A stretch of DNA of 64,000 nucleotides from Spirosoma sp. KUDC1026. Lineage in GTDB: Bacteria; Bacteroidota; Bacteroidia; Cytophagales; Spirosomataceae. Shown here in pieces: positions 1-8,997 of the stretch. How positions within the stretch are numbered: the stretch's first letter is position 1; each line of letters opens with the position of its first letter. A program made the position numbers and the translations under genes. The stretch is from the NCBI RefSeq assembly GCF_013375035.1, contig NZ_CP056032.1, positions 4,648,001-4,712,000 on the forward strand. The letters run 5' to 3'. Under the pieces are notes generated by a model. That model was not told the origin of the DNA, did not search any database, and saw only the letters and a list, made by a program, of their open reading frames with translations.

Positions 1-6
1 ACGACC

Positions 7-519
7 ATGAAAACTCCTGAAATACTCGACAAACTGAACGTATTTGATCGTGAAGCCGCTCCAGTTGAAAAACTGGGTAAAGCAGTGGGTATCGGCCTGT
101 TAGCTGGCCTGGCCGGAACAGTCGCGATCACCATCTCGCAGGCGATCGAGATGAAAATTACGGGCCGTGAACCCAGCAGTACGCCAGTCGATGCCGCTTC
201 CAAAGTATTCGACACGAATCTGGCGAAAGAAGCCAATACGGATAAACAAATAGCCTCGCAGGGGGTCCACTGGGCCTACGGGACCAGTTGGGGTCTGGCG
301 CGGGCTGTGCTGGGGCTGGCAGGCGTAACGGGAGCGCCAGCGACACTGGCTCATTTTGCCGCCGTCTGGGGGGCCGAACTGGTTATGCTGCCCAGCCTAA
401 AACTGGCCCCACCCATCACCGAAGAAGAGCCAAAGGCAATTGGTATTGATGTCGTCCACCACGCCGTTTATGCATTGGCCGCCGGCCTGGTGTACGATGC
501 TTTCGACAAATCGAAATAA
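7..519 (+). CDS. Hypothetical small membrane protein
   Basis: A complete 170-residue reading frame with an ATG six bases into the window, so its promoter lies outside. I do not recognise a characterised family. Residues 27-45 (rich in Gly, Ala, Leu, Ile) form a likely membrane segment. Two further apolar stretches, near residues 95-130 and 150-163, could be membrane helices, and the C-terminus is charged (FDKSK). The layout recalls small integral membrane proteins of the DUF1440 type, but that is only an impression. It converges on nadE, and a long hairpin between the two genes probably ends both transcripts. Composition matches the neighbours, so it is likely a native gene. Confidence 0.7.
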   Translation: MKTPEILDKLNVFDREAAPVEKLGKAVGIGLLAGLAGTVAITISQAIEMKITGREPSSTPVDAASKVFDTNLAKEANTDKQIASQGVHWAYGTSWGLARAVLGLAGVTGAPATLAHFAAVWGAELVMLPSLKLAPPITEEEPKAIGIDVVHHAVYALAAGLVYDAFDKSK

Positions 520-524
520 TTTTT

Positions 525-587
525 TGACAGGATGAACAGGATTGGCAGGATTTGATTTTTATCCTACCAATCCTGTTCATCCTGTCA
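525..587. terminator. Long hairpin between convergent genes, GACAGGAT-type repeat
   Basis: The arms TGACAGGATGAACAGGATTG (from 525) and its complement (to 587) pair over 21 bases. The stem continues inward through CAGGAT and ATCCT after a mismatch. T-rich flanks on the left and A-rich on the right fit a bidirectional terminator between the membrane-protein gene and nadE. A related sequence occurs at 27530-27584. Confidence 0.75.
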
Positions 588-592
588 GAAAA

Positions 593-2677
593 TCAGAAAC
601 CAATCTTTCCTTTACGGCTATTCGGTTTCTGGTCGGTCGCCCAGTCGCGCATCTCGGCCAGTTCTTTTTCGAAACCACCCGACAGGATCGGGAAACGGCA
701 CCACGACCGAGGATCGAGGTTGTGATCATCCAGGTGGAACGACGGCGCATACCGCTCACGCTTCCACTGGTTCCGACTCCAGAGCTTGAAGAACCGCTCC
801 ACCCAGACCAGCAGCATATCCCGGTCGTACTGCCCGGCGTAACGTACCTCAATCTGCTTCAGCACCTCAACGGGCGGCTGCTTGTCGCGAATGGCGGCAA
901 GCTCGATTGAGTTCAGAACGTCGTAGGGCATCAGATCGTCTTCGTCGGTCTGCTTCCGATCCAGCGGACGTAACTCCGCCGTTGGTTGTAAGTTATTGAC
1001 GGCGTGCAGGCCGCTAATTTTAATGAGTCGATCGGGCACTTCGGATGCGGCAGCCAGACTGGTACGATCTGTCGGCTCCGGCGCATTCTTTACGTTGAGA
1101 CCCACGTTTTCCAGCCAGCGCAGCCAGCCCCGCAGGAAGTGCTTGTCGATACCGGTAATCGGGCTAATACTACCGGCCGTATCGCCATCCATCGTCGCGT
1201 AACCAACGGCCGCTTCCGAACGGTTCGACGTACTAAGCAGCAGGGCATTATTAATATTGGCCAGCATCCAGATACTTGGGGCGCGTACCCGCGCCTGAAT
1301 ATTTTGCAGCGCCAGATCGTCGGTATCCCATGATAATTCCCGGCCAAGCTGCTGTTCGATCAAACCCCGATACGTTTCGACCAGGCCGTTAATGTTAATA
1401 TTCAAAAACTTGGCACCAATGGCCTCGGCCAGTTCTTTCGCCGAATTGAACGTATCGTCCGACGAGTTCTCGGTTCCCTGGTACATCACCGTCAGCAGTT
1501 TACCAACAACTTCTTCGGCTGTTGTGCAATCCTGAATAGCTTTGATATAGGTCAGTTTTTTCTTGACGCCATCGAGCCCCAGGTTCTCGACTGCCATCCG
1601 AATCATGAGGTAGACCGTGGCCGCAATGGCCGACGAATCGGCCCCACCCGATAGCGACAGTACGTAGCCCTGCGATCGGCTTTTACGCAGGTAGTCGAAC
1701 AGACCCAGCGCTACGGCCCGGGCAAATTCTTCTTCTTTCAGGTAGCCCCCCCGCTCCCAGGCTTCGAGTTCGGGATGCTGAATCACGGGGGCAATATCCG
1801 GCCAGTCGAACGTATTGGTTACGCGCAGATTCGGGTACGCCAGCGCCAGATTTCCCCGGTTCTGAATTTGGTTCAGCCGGGTGGCTTCTACATCAACAAC
1901 GGCCGGAACGATCACGAAATCTTCGTAACTCAGCCGCGCCCCCGACACGATCAAGTCTCCGTTGGAGGCCACCATCGCATCGCCGTCGTAAATAGCCCGG
2001 CCCGCTTCGTTACCCAGCAAATTGGCATAGACGTAGCTCACGCCAAATGCCCGCGACGCGTCGACCACGAATCGCTCGCGCACCTGCGATTTTAAAAACG
2101 CAAAGTGACTGGCTGTTGGGTTCAGGATTATGTCTACGCCACGTTCATACAAAATCCGGCCGGGCCGGTTGGCAATCCAGGCATCTTCGCAGATTTCAAA
2201 CCCGATCCGAATACCGGACAGATCAAAGACAACATCCCCAAATGGATACATGAACTCACCAATCTTGATCTCATCCCGGACGTAGGGCGTCCAGGGCTGG
2301 AACCAGCGCGATTCATAGTGGATACCGTTGTTGGCCATGTACTGCTTCACGGCAAAACCCTGAATTCGCTTGTTGGCAATCAGGCAGGCTACGTCAAACA
2401 GGCGGTTATTGTGGCGCAGTGGCAAACCCAGTGCCACTGCGATATCATTCGTGTGTTCGACAATCTCCAGAAGTGATGCAATCGACTGATCGACGGTGTT
2501 CTGGGCGAAGAATGCATCTTCGCAGCCATACCCCGAAATACAAAGCTCGGGCAGACACAGCAAGCTTATCTTTTGGCGTTGTGCTTCCTCGATAGCGTTG
2601 ATGATGTTCTGTTTATTATGCTCCCAGTCAAGCGGGGTCTGGTTGAGTACACCAGCAGCTACTTTGAGTAGTTTCAT
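593..2677 (-). CDS. nadE: Glutamine-dependent NAD+ synthetase
   Basis: The enzyme amidates nicotinate adenine dinucleotide to NAD+ with ATP, taking ammonia from glutamine; it is the last step of NAD synthesis in the cytoplasm. The N-terminal half is a nitrilase-fold glutaminase whose Glu-Lys-Cys triad is visible as E44 (LPEL), K111 (VKQYM) and C163 (FEICEDAW). The C-terminal half is the N-type ATP pyrophosphatase synthetase with SGGADSS at 343-349. The length of 694 residues is normal for the two-domain bacterial form. I chose the ATG at 2677; a TTG two codons upstream is also open. pncB at 27.6 kb supplies an earlier step of the same pathway but is not linked by operon. Confidence 0.95.
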   Translation of the reverse strand: MKLLKVAAGVLNQTPLDWEHNKQNIINAIEEAQRQKISLLCLPELCISGYGCEDAFFAQNTVDQSIASLLEIVEHTNDIAVALGLPLRHNNRLFDVACLIANKRIQGFAVKQYMANNGIHYESRWFQPWTPYVRDEIKIGEFMYPFGDVVFDLSGIRIGFEICEDAWIANRPGRILYERGVDIILNPTASHFAFLKSQVRERFVVDASRAFGVSYVYANLLGNEAGRAIYDGDAMVASNGDLIVSGARLSYEDFVIVPAVVDVEATRLNQIQNRGNLALAYPNLRVTNTFDWPDIAPVIQHPELEAWERGGYLKEEEFARAVALGLFDYLRKSRSQGYVLSLSGGADSSAIAATVYLMIRMAVENLGLDGVKKKLTYIKAIQDCTTAEEVVGKLLTVMYQGTENSSDDTFNSAKELAEAIGAKFLNININGLVETYRGLIEQQLGRELSWDTDDLALQNIQARVRAPSIWMLANINNALLLSTSNRSEAAVGYATMDGDTAGSISPITGIDKHFLRGWLRWLENVGLNVKNAPEPTDRTSLAAASEVPDRLIKISGLHAVNNLQPTAELRPLDRKQTDEDDLMPYDVLNSIELAAIRDKQPPVEVLKQIEVRYAGQYDRDMLLVWVERFFKLWSRNQWKRERYAPSFHLDDHNLDPRSWCRFPILSGGFEKELAEMRDWATDQKPNSRKGKIGF

Positions 2678-2687
2678 GGACAATGAT

Positions 2688-2717
2688 GAATGAGTGAATG
2701 AGTGAATGAGCGAATGA
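2688..2717. repeat. 8-bp tandem repeat upstream of nadE
   Basis: GAATGAGT is repeated almost four times (2688, 2696, 2704 with a final C, then a partial copy at 2712). It lies within 40 bases upstream of the nadE ATG, in the likely 5' leader. No other feature is seen between 2718 and 2849. Confidence 0.7.
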
Positions 2718-2849
2718 TTTTGCTCCCACTATCGATTGTTCAGTTTTATGGATAACAACGATGAACGGGAAATGGGTTTAGGTGGTGACATTTAGAGTTG
2801 TAATAGTACTCATTGCCAACACCCTGCAATAAACAGAACTATTTCATAC

Positions 2850-2880
2850 TACTATTTGTCATAAAATCTAACAAATAGTA
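2850..2880. promoter_or_regulatory. Perfect 10-bp inverted repeat before the ATPase gene
   Basis: TACTATTTGT (2850-2859) is repeated in inverse as ACAAATAGTA (2871-2880), ending 7 bases before the ATG of the ATPase gene. The position over the promoter or leader suggests an operator or an RNA hairpin affecting translation. No regulator is identified. Confidence 0.45.
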
Positions 2881-2887
2881 CCACTAT

Positions 2888-4075
2888 ATGATTGAACGCC
2901 GTTCGTACGCAGCTCTGTTAGCGCATTTACCGAAACGCCAGGCAACCGTGATTACTGGCCTGCGCCGGGTAGGCAAAACAACTGCTGCCCGCTATCTGCT
3001 CAGCAAGGTAACGCACGAAAACGTACTGTATCTTGATCTGGAAAAAGCTGAAAATCGATTACTGTTCAATCAACCCCTTTATGGCGATATCGAAACAGGA
3101 CTGCGTACCCTCGGCTTGAACCTCGACCAGCCAGCCGTTTTAGCGCTTGATGAAGTACAGTTGGTAGCTGCGGTGCCCAGCGTAGTTAAATACTTATATG
3201 ATACATACAGTATCAAGTTTATTCTGACGGGCTCAAGTTCGTATTACCTCAAGAATCACTTCACCGAAAGTCTGGCTGGCCGGAAGCGTATTTTTGAACT
3301 CTATCCGCTTGACTTTAGCGAATATCTCGCTTTCCGCGAATACAAGCCGGCACAGTATCAGCCCCTGGCTTGTAAATCTGTCAATACTACAGCCTATGCC
3401 CTGTTCCGGTCAGATTACGAACAGTTTATCAGGTTTGGCGGCTTTCCAGAAGTTGTTCAGGCCGAGACCAATGACGACCGAATTGCGTATCTAAAAGATA
3501 TTGTTAACGCTTATGTAGAGTTAGACATCAAACTGCTGTCAGATTTCAGTGTAAGCGATGATCTATACAAACTATGCCAGCTCCTGGCAGTCCATACGGG
3601 TAGTCGGCTCGACGCAAGTAAGCTCAGTAGTATTCTGGCTATTAATCGCCACAAAGTAACGGATTACCTTAACCTGTTTGAATACACCTATTTCATTCAG
3701 CGGATTCCGGCCTTTACCACCAATATAGACCGGGAAATATCATTACAAAAGAAAGTTTATCTGGCTGATACGGGTTTGTTGGCCGTGTTAGGGCAAGTCA
3801 GCAGTGGCCAGCAATTTGAAAACGCAATAGCGATTCAGTTGGCCCGACTTGGCCAGGTTAGTTATTATCAGCGACGTAGTGGGCAGGAGATAGATTTTAT
3901 CTTGAACCAGCAGGTAGCGATTGAGGTAAAGGAAACTCCGACGCCATACGATTTAAACGTACTGGCAGATCGGGCTTCATCAATTGGCTTGTCGGAGCGA
4001 TGGCTCGTTGGCAGAAAGGCCCCGGGCAACCCATTTGACGATTGGTACTGGGGGGGCAATCTGATAACGACGTAA
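2888..4075 (+). CDS. AAA-family ATPase with DUF4143 C-terminal domain
   Basis: A 395-residue protein of the large bacterial and archaeal ATP-binding family annotated AAA_14 plus DUF4143, whose cellular role is not established. The N-terminal P-loop is GLRRVGKTT at 24-32, the Walker B acidic pair is at D88-E89 (ALDEVQ), and a sensor-like LTGSSS follows at 113-118. The C-terminal part carries GQEIDFIL and then IEVK, a pattern like the D-x-E-x-K core of restriction-nuclease-fold domains usually seen in DUF4143. The length is typical and the frame is intact. The gene stands alone between an inverted repeat and the phospholipase gene. These ATPases are often in accessory DNA, but base composition here is not strikingly foreign. 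Confidence 0.88.
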   Translation: MIERRSYAALLAHLPKRQATVITGLRRVGKTTAARYLLSKVTHENVLYLDLEKAENRLLFNQPLYGDIETGLRTLGLNLDQPAVLALDEVQLVAAVPSVVKYLYDTYSIKFILTGSSSYYLKNHFTESLAGRKRIFELYPLDFSEYLAFREYKPAQYQPLACKSVNTTAYALFRSDYEQFIRFGGFPEVVQAETNDDRIAYLKDIVNAYVELDIKLLSDFSVSDDLYKLCQLLAVHTGSRLDASKLSSILAINRHKVTDYLNLFEYTYFIQRIPAFTTNIDREISLQKKVYLADTGLLAVLGQVSSGQQFENAIAIQLARLGQVSYYQRRSGQEIDFILNQQVAIEVKETPTPYDLNVLADRASSIGLSERWLVGRKAPGNPFDDWYWGGNLITT

Positions 4076-4125
4076 ATGCAGTCGCCTTCTTCTTGATTAC
4101 GCTTTTGTTAAAACCCACACGCAGG

Positions 4126-4157
4126 CTGTCAACTCCCTGACAGAGTTCGTATTTTTG
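4126..4157 (+). promoter_or_regulatory. Candidate promoter and dyad of the phospholipase C gene
   Basis: TATTTTTG at 4150-4157 matches the Bacteroidota -7 element TAnnTTTG, 26 bases before the ATG. Just upstream, CTGTCA (4126-4131) and TGACAG (4138-4143) form a dyad that could be an operator. No convincing -33 TTTG is present. Confidence 0.4.
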
Positions 4158-4183
4158 TCTGTACTTGTTCGACCGATAGACGT

Positions 4184-6682
4184 ATGGATAATCGACGGGA
4201 GTTTTTGAAGAAAGCGGCCTTGCTGGCCGGAAGTGCGGGTCTGCTGGATAGTTTACCCGAATCGATTCAGAAAGCGCTTTCCATTGCTCCGGCGCCCGGC
4301 AGTACGTATCTCGACGCCGAACATGTCGTTATTCTGATGCAGGAAAACCGGTCGTTCGACCACTGTTACGGTACCCTGCGGGGCGTTCGGGGTTTCAACG
4401 ATCCACGAGCCATTACGCTCCCTAACCAGAACAAAGTCTGGCTACAGACCAATGCCGCCGGTAAAACCTACGCGCCTTTTCGGCTGAATCTGAAAGACAC
4501 GAAGGCGACCTGGATGAGTTCGCTGCCCCATTCGTGGACGAATCAGGTTGATGCCCGTAACGACGGCAAATACGACCGCTGGCTGGACACCAAAGCTTCC
4601 GGTCACACCGACTACGCGCACATGCCCCTGACGCTGGGGTATTATGACCGGGAGGACATTCCATTTTATTACGCACTAGCCGATGCGTTTACGGTCTGTG
4701 ACCAGCATTTCTGCTCGTCGCTAACGGGGACCACACCCAACCGCTCTTACCTCTGGAGCGGCACCATCCGGGAAGATACCAACGCTCCCGCCCGTGTTCG
4801 CAACGAGGAACTTGACTATGACCACCTGGCGAGCTGGCCTACTTTTCCGGAACGGCTGGAAGATAACGGAATTTCCTGGCGGGTGTACCAGAATGAGATC
4901 AACCTGTCGAGCGGTCTGACGGGTGACGAGGATTCGTGGCTGGCTAATTTTTCGGATAACCCCCTCGAATGGTTTTCGCAGTACAATGTCAAAGCGGCTG
5001 CCAGCTACCGACAATTCCGCGCTGATCAGCTTCAGAAGCTGCCCGGCGAGATCAAGGCATTAGAAGAGAAAATCAACACGCTACCGGAAACGACGCCCGA
5101 AGGCAAGAGTACCCGACGCGCCCTTCGGCAAAAGAAAGAGCAACTAGCCTACCTGACCAAAGAGGCCAGTCAGCCAACGAAAACCGTTGATCAGCTCTCG
5201 CCCCGCGAGCAGGCGCTCCATCGTAATGCGTTCGCCACGAACAGCGGTGATCCGGCTTACCGGCAACTCAGTACGTTTACGTACCAGGACGGTACAGAAA
5301 CCCGTACCACTACGTTACCCAAAGGCGACATTCTGCATCAGTTCCGCACGGATGTCGAAACGGGTATGTTACCTACTGTCTCCTGGGCAATCGCGCCGGA
5401 AAACTTCTCAGATCATCCAAGTGCCCCCTGGTACGGTGCCTGGTACCTGTCGGAGATGCTCGACATTCTGACCAAAAATCCGGAGGTCTGGAAAAAGACA
5501 ATCTTTATCCTGACCTACGACGAAAACGACGGTTACTTCGACCATGTACCGCCTTTCGTGGCTCCCCACCCCGACCGCCCAGAAACGGGTCTGACCTCTA
5601 AAGGCATCGACACCCGCAATGAGCACGTAACGCAGGAGCAGGAAATGGCTCGCCCGGTGAAAGACCCGAAAACGAGTTCGCGCGCCAGTGCCATCGGGTT
5701 GGGCTACCGGGTGCCACTAGTCATCGCATCGCCCTGGAGCCGGGGTGGCTACGTCTGCTCAGAGGTGTTCGACCATACGTCGGTGCTCCAGTTTCTGGAA
5801 GGTTTCCTGAGCCATAAACGCAACAAAGACATTCGCGAAACCAACATCAGCGACTGGCGGAGAACCGTTTGCGGTGACCTGACCTCCGTATTCCGCCCCT
5901 ACAACGGCGAGTCAATCGCCATGCCGACGTTTGTCGCCAAAGACCCGTTTATTAAAAGCGTTCACAAAGCGAAATTCAAGGACGTGCCCAGCAATTTCCG
6001 GGCACTGAGCGAAGACGAAATCCAGCAGGTTAATCAGCAAAAGAGCCCGGCGCTGTTGGCTCGTCAGGAAAGCGGCACGCGTCCCGCGAACGCCCTCCCC
6101 TACGAACTTGCCGCCGACGGCAAATTAAGCACCGACAAAAAAGCGTTTCAACTTACCCTGTCGGCCCGTAACAAACGGTTTGGTAAAGCCTCGGCCGGGT
6201 CGCCGTTTATGGTGTACGATATGAACACCCACTCAGTACGCGACTATGCCGTTTCGCCCGGTGATGCGCTGACCGATACCTGGCCAGTTGCCAACGGCAG
6301 CACGTATCATTTCCGGGTATACGGTCCCAATGGCTTTTTCCGGGAGTTCATGGGTAAACCAGCCAGTTCGTCGATACAGATCCAGTGCGATGATTTACTG
6401 CTGACGCCTAAACGGGTTGCCGGTTTGACGTTTACCTTGACCGGGCCAGCCGACAGCGTCGTTACCATCGTCGACAACGCTTACCAATACGGCTCGCAGG
6501 AAAAAATGCTTGGTACTAAATCTGCCTCGCTTCAATTCAACCTGGCTAGTACACAGGGCTGGTATGATTTCAGCATACGGGTTGATGGTGATACTACGTT
6601 CGAGCAGCGGTATGCTGGCCGGGTGGAAACGGGTGCGGCCAGTATCAGCGATCCGGTGATGGGTATTGTATTTACGACGTAG
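4184..6682 (+). CDS. Phosphocholine-specific phospholipase C, Tat-exported
   Basis: An 832-residue non-hemolytic-type phospholipase C that should cleave phosphatidylcholine-like lipids into diacylglycerol and phosphocholine outside the cytoplasm. The N-terminus NRREFLKK followed by an Ala/Leu-rich stretch is a twin-arginine signal. The phosphoesterase core starts with VVILMQENRSFDHCYGTLRG near residue 48, the family's active-site block, and later shows LTYDENDGYFDHVPP. The last ~200 residues look like the paired C-terminal domains of this family (DUF756). Length and order are standard. It is monocistronic, facing the minus-strand nucleotidyltransferase. It adds to the many phosphoester-cleaving enzymes in this window and could feed phosphate scavenging. 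Confidence 0.93.
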   Translation: MDNRREFLKKAALLAGSAGLLDSLPESIQKALSIAPAPGSTYLDAEHVVILMQENRSFDHCYGTLRGVRGFNDPRAITLPNQNKVWLQTNAAGKTYAPFRLNLKDTKATWMSSLPHSWTNQVDARNDGKYDRWLDTKASGHTDYAHMPLTLGYYDREDIPFYYALADAFTVCDQHFCSSLTGTTPNRSYLWSGTIREDTNAPARVRNEELDYDHLASWPTFPERLEDNGISWRVYQNEINLSSGLTGDEDSWLANFSDNPLEWFSQYNVKAAASYRQFRADQLQKLPGEIKALEEKINTLPETTPEGKSTRRALRQKKEQLAYLTKEASQPTKTVDQLSPREQALHRNAFATNSGDPAYRQLSTFTYQDGTETRTTTLPKGDILHQFRTDVETGMLPTVSWAIAPENFSDHPSAPWYGAWYLSEMLDILTKNPEVWKKTIFILTYDENDGYFDHVPPFVAPHPDRPETGLTSKGIDTRNEHVTQEQEMARPVKDPKTSSRASAIGLGYRVPLVIASPWSRGGYVCSEVFDHTSVLQFLEGFLSHKRNKDIRETNISDWRRTVCGDLTSVFRPYNGESIAMPTFVAKDPFIKSVHKAKFKDVPSNFRALSEDEIQQVNQQKSPALLARQESGTRPANALPYELAADGKLSTDKKAFQLTLSARNKRFGKASAGSPFMVYDMNTHSVRDYAVSPGDALTDTWPVANGSTYHFRVYGPNGFFREFMGKPASSSIQIQCDDLLLTPKRVAGLTFTLTGPADSVVTIVDNAYQYGSQEKMLGTKSASLQFNLASTQGWYDFSIRVDGDTTFEQRYAGRVETGAASISDPVMGIVFTT

Positions 6683-6714
6683 CGATTGCTCACAGAACAT
6701 CGCTATGTGTTCTT

Positions 6715-7041
6715 TCATGCAAAAACGTCTTCTTTTCGTACCTCCTGATATACAGGCCCGAAAGACGTTAGGTAGTTAGCGTATGAAACAGGTAATGGAG
6801 ATATTGCCAGCCCGTACTGGAGTAAAAATGTAGCTTCTAGTTCAGCAATACGACGAATTTCAGCATAGGTATCTACCTGCTCGTCGGTTAACACGACCAT
6901 CAGATCAATGTCTGACTCGTTATTATAGTCACCACGAGCACAGGAACCGTATAGCACAACATCGCGTAGCCGATCGCCATACAGCACCAGCAAAGCATCT
7001 TTAAACTCGTGAATAATAGACTCAACAGCTGGGTTGATCAT
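6715..7041 (-). CDS. Minimal nucleotidyltransferase (MNT-type)
   Basis: A 108-residue protein of the DNA polymerase beta-like minimal nucleotidyltransferase family. The catalytic signature GSCARGDYNNESDIDL contains the GS motif and the paired Asp residues that bind metal, so it should be active. I chose the ATG at 7041 because an AAGGAG sequence lies 17 bases upstream; the longer frame needs a TTG at 7077 placed before that site. Such proteins are often antitoxin partners of HEPN toxins, but no HEPN gene is adjacent. It follows the DUF5690 gene by 39 bases on the same strand and may be read with that operon. Substrate unknown. Confidence 0.8.
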   Translation of the reverse strand: MINPAVESIIHEFKDALLVLYGDRLRDVVLYGSCARGDYNNESDIDLMVVLTDEQVDTYAEIRRIAELEATFLLQYGLAISPLPVSYANYLTSFGPVYQEVRKEDVFA

Positions 7042-7080
7042 ACTACTAAAATAACGTATCTCCTTACATTCTGTCAAGTT

Positions 7081-8418
7081 TTACTCATGCAGCGTGGGTG
7101 CTGGCAATTGCCCTGACTGCACTTCCAGCCGATCAACCTCAACTTGATACCGCTTTCTGAAATACAAAAACGACGTAATCACCAAACCGCTGTAAAGCAC
7201 CGCCAGTATGTAGGCTCCATTGACAAAGAAGTCGAGGTAGCTGATGGACGCGTGCCCGAAGTTCTTGTACAGAAGTACCGCCACACTACCCATATAGCCA
7301 TAGTAATCGGCCAGCGTTACGATGAAGCCTACCGTGCTCACGTAACGAAAGGAAGCGACTAAACGCTCAAAATACAGACCGTTGCAGGGTACATACCCCA
7401 TGTAAAGCCCCAGGCCTGTCAGCAGGAACCAGGTGCCGGTTGTCAGCAGCCCTATACTATACGCCCAGGTGCTGAACCCAACCAGCAGACCACCGAGCAG
7501 CATGATTCCGTTCAGCAGCGCAAACGCCCGAAAATTGTTTGTCACCCGTTGTAGCAACGCCATCACGACCAGCACACCCACGGCGACCAACGTTTCGGTC
7601 TTCGCGAAAATACCCGGATTTGATACCCCTGCATCCTTCAGAATTTCAGGGCCGAAGTTGTCGCGAAAGTCGCGGAAAGCCGACAGTACTACGTAGGAGA
7701 TTAACAGCAACACCAGCCCCGGTCCGAAGTTGCGCACGAACGCTTTCCGTTCACCGGCGTTCATCGGTTTACGCTCAGTACGTAACGCCTGATCCTCGGC
7801 CGTCGGCGGGGGTAATAAGGTCAGCGCGTACACGGAGAGCAGCAGCGGCACCACAAACAACCCTCCCGTTACGAATGGCAGCCAGAACTCCGAGACACCC
7901 CAGTCGGCACGGATCGTCAGCGCTACGGTTTTGACAAAACCCGACGCGAAGATGAACGAAGCCGTCAGCCCTGCCACCAGCGCATCGGTCTGCCGACGAC
8001 CTTCCAGAAAGCCCAGCATAATACCGTATACCATGCCGAGCGGCAAGCCGTTCAGGAAGAGAAAAACAATGTTCCAGGGAGCAGGTACCAGGGCAAAGCC
8101 CAGTAGGGCCAGCTCCGACAAACCAATGAACAGCAGAAGGTTCAGCGCCCGGCGTCCCGGCGACATTTCGGATACGACTTTAACGCCAATGCGTTTAGAC
8201 GCGGCATAGCCCAGCACCTGCGCCGTAATGAGCCAGATTTTGTAGCTGATCCCCGCAAAGGCAACACCCTCGAACGTAACGGCCGTAATACCCTTACGGA
8301 AGGCATACATGCAGGCATAGGTGCAGAAGGCCGCTATGGCGCCAAACAGAACAAAGACAGTCGGGTGTCGGAGGAAGCGCATCCAGTTACGTTGATAAGC
8401 AAGCACAAATTGCCACAA
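7081..8418 (-). CDS. DUF5690 family MFS-like membrane transporter
   Basis: A 445-residue polytopic inner-membrane protein with about 12 apolar segments and a short charged C-terminus. It resembles the Bacteroidota family DUF5690, which has the look of the major facilitator superfamily; FRKGIT and the loop ASKRIGVKVVSEMSPGRR near residues 75-92 resemble an MFS signature loop. The substrate is not known from sequence. It is the last strongly linked gene of the operon starting at SusC and lies 15 bases after the PhnZ-like HD gene. By context I infer uptake of the organophosphonate or a breakdown product across the inner membrane. Confidence 0.8.
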   Translation of the reverse strand: MWQFVLAYQRNWMRFLRHPTVFVLFGAIAAFCTYACMYAFRKGITAVTFEGVAFAGISYKIWLITAQVLGYAASKRIGVKVVSEMSPGRRALNLLLFIGLSELALLGFALVPAPWNIVFLFLNGLPLGMVYGIMLGFLEGRRQTDALVAGLTASFIFASGFVKTVALTIRADWGVSEFWLPFVTGGLFVVPLLLSVYALTLLPPPTAEDQALRTERKPMNAGERKAFVRNFGPGLVLLLISYVVLSAFRDFRDNFGPEILKDAGVSNPGIFAKTETLVAVGVLVVMALLQRVTNNFRAFALLNGIMLLGGLLVGFSTWAYSIGLLTTGTWFLLTGLGLYMGYVPCNGLYFERLVASFRYVSTVGFIVTLADYYGYMGSVAVLLYKNFGHASISYLDFFVNGAYILAVLYSGLVITSFLYFRKRYQVEVDRLEVQSGQLPAPTLHE

Positions 8419-8433
8419 ACTACAATCTACTCG

Positions 8434-8997
8434 CTAGAAACACCAGTCTTGCGCGTTTCTTCGCGTCAATTTGGCCAGATAATACGCTAAGTCAGGCGTA
8501 GGTAAACCGGGGATTTTGGCCTGCTCGTCCCAGACGCGCATTTGCAGAATTCCTTTCATGTAGGGAGTTGCTTCAAAATCTGCCGCTTCCTCAGCGGTCA
8601 TCGGTCCACCCTGAAATTCCAGGGTTTTCAGGCTCGCTTCGGACAGACGCGCAAAGTAATTCGGGTTTTTGAACGTCAGATACCGCTTGGCGTTGACGTG
8701 GTGTTCAATAAGCTGCGCAGTCTTCTCCGAGAAACCCAGTCCCCGCAGGTAGTCAGCGCCCAATCGCTCGTGGTCGATGGTGCCGTACCCGTCCATGTAT
8801 CCATTATCGGCGGGTAACAGATGACCAATGTCATGCAGCAGAGCCGCCAGAATCGTATCGGTATCACTTCCGGACTGCTCGGCCAGTTGAGCGCATTGCA
8901 GGGCGTGTTCGAGCTGGGTAACCGGCTCCCCAAAATAAGCCTCGTCGCCACTCTGGGCGAATAAGGCTATAATCTGTTGTGTGACGGGTTGATTCAT
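8434..8997 (-). CDS. PhnZ-like HD-domain phosphonate oxygenase
   Basis: A 187-residue HD-domain protein of the PhnZ/MIOX-like group, whose best-known member uses a mixed-valence di-iron centre and O2 to split 1-hydroxy-2-aminoethylphosphonate into glycine and phosphate. The ligand pattern is present: H31 (QLEHALQ), H55-D56 (LLHDIGH), H76 (IDHERLG), H100 and nearby K104 (HHVNAKRY). Y21 and E24 in AYFGEP match the substrate-gating Tyr/Glu pair as I remember it from PhnZ. Its ATG overlaps the metallophosphoesterase stop by one base (TAATG), so translation is coupled. No PhnY-type dioxygenase is in the window, so the real substrate is open. A plain HD phosphohydrolase is the alternative. Confidence 0.85.
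   Translation of the reverse strand: MNQPVTQQIIALFAQSGDEAYFGEPVTQLEHALQCAQLAEQSGSDTDTILAALLHDIGHLLPADNGYMDGYGTIDHERLGADYLRGLGFSEKTAQLIEHHVNAKRYLTFKNPNYFARLSEASLKTLEFQGGPMTAEEAADFEATPYMKGILQMRVWDEQAKIPGLPTPDLAYYLAKLTRRNAQDWCF

Noticed and set aside
6715-7041. HEPN-MNT toxin-antitoxin pair
   Set aside because: The MNT-type protein is intact, but neither neighbour is a HEPN protein; the HEPN gene at 33.6 kb is far away and of another type.
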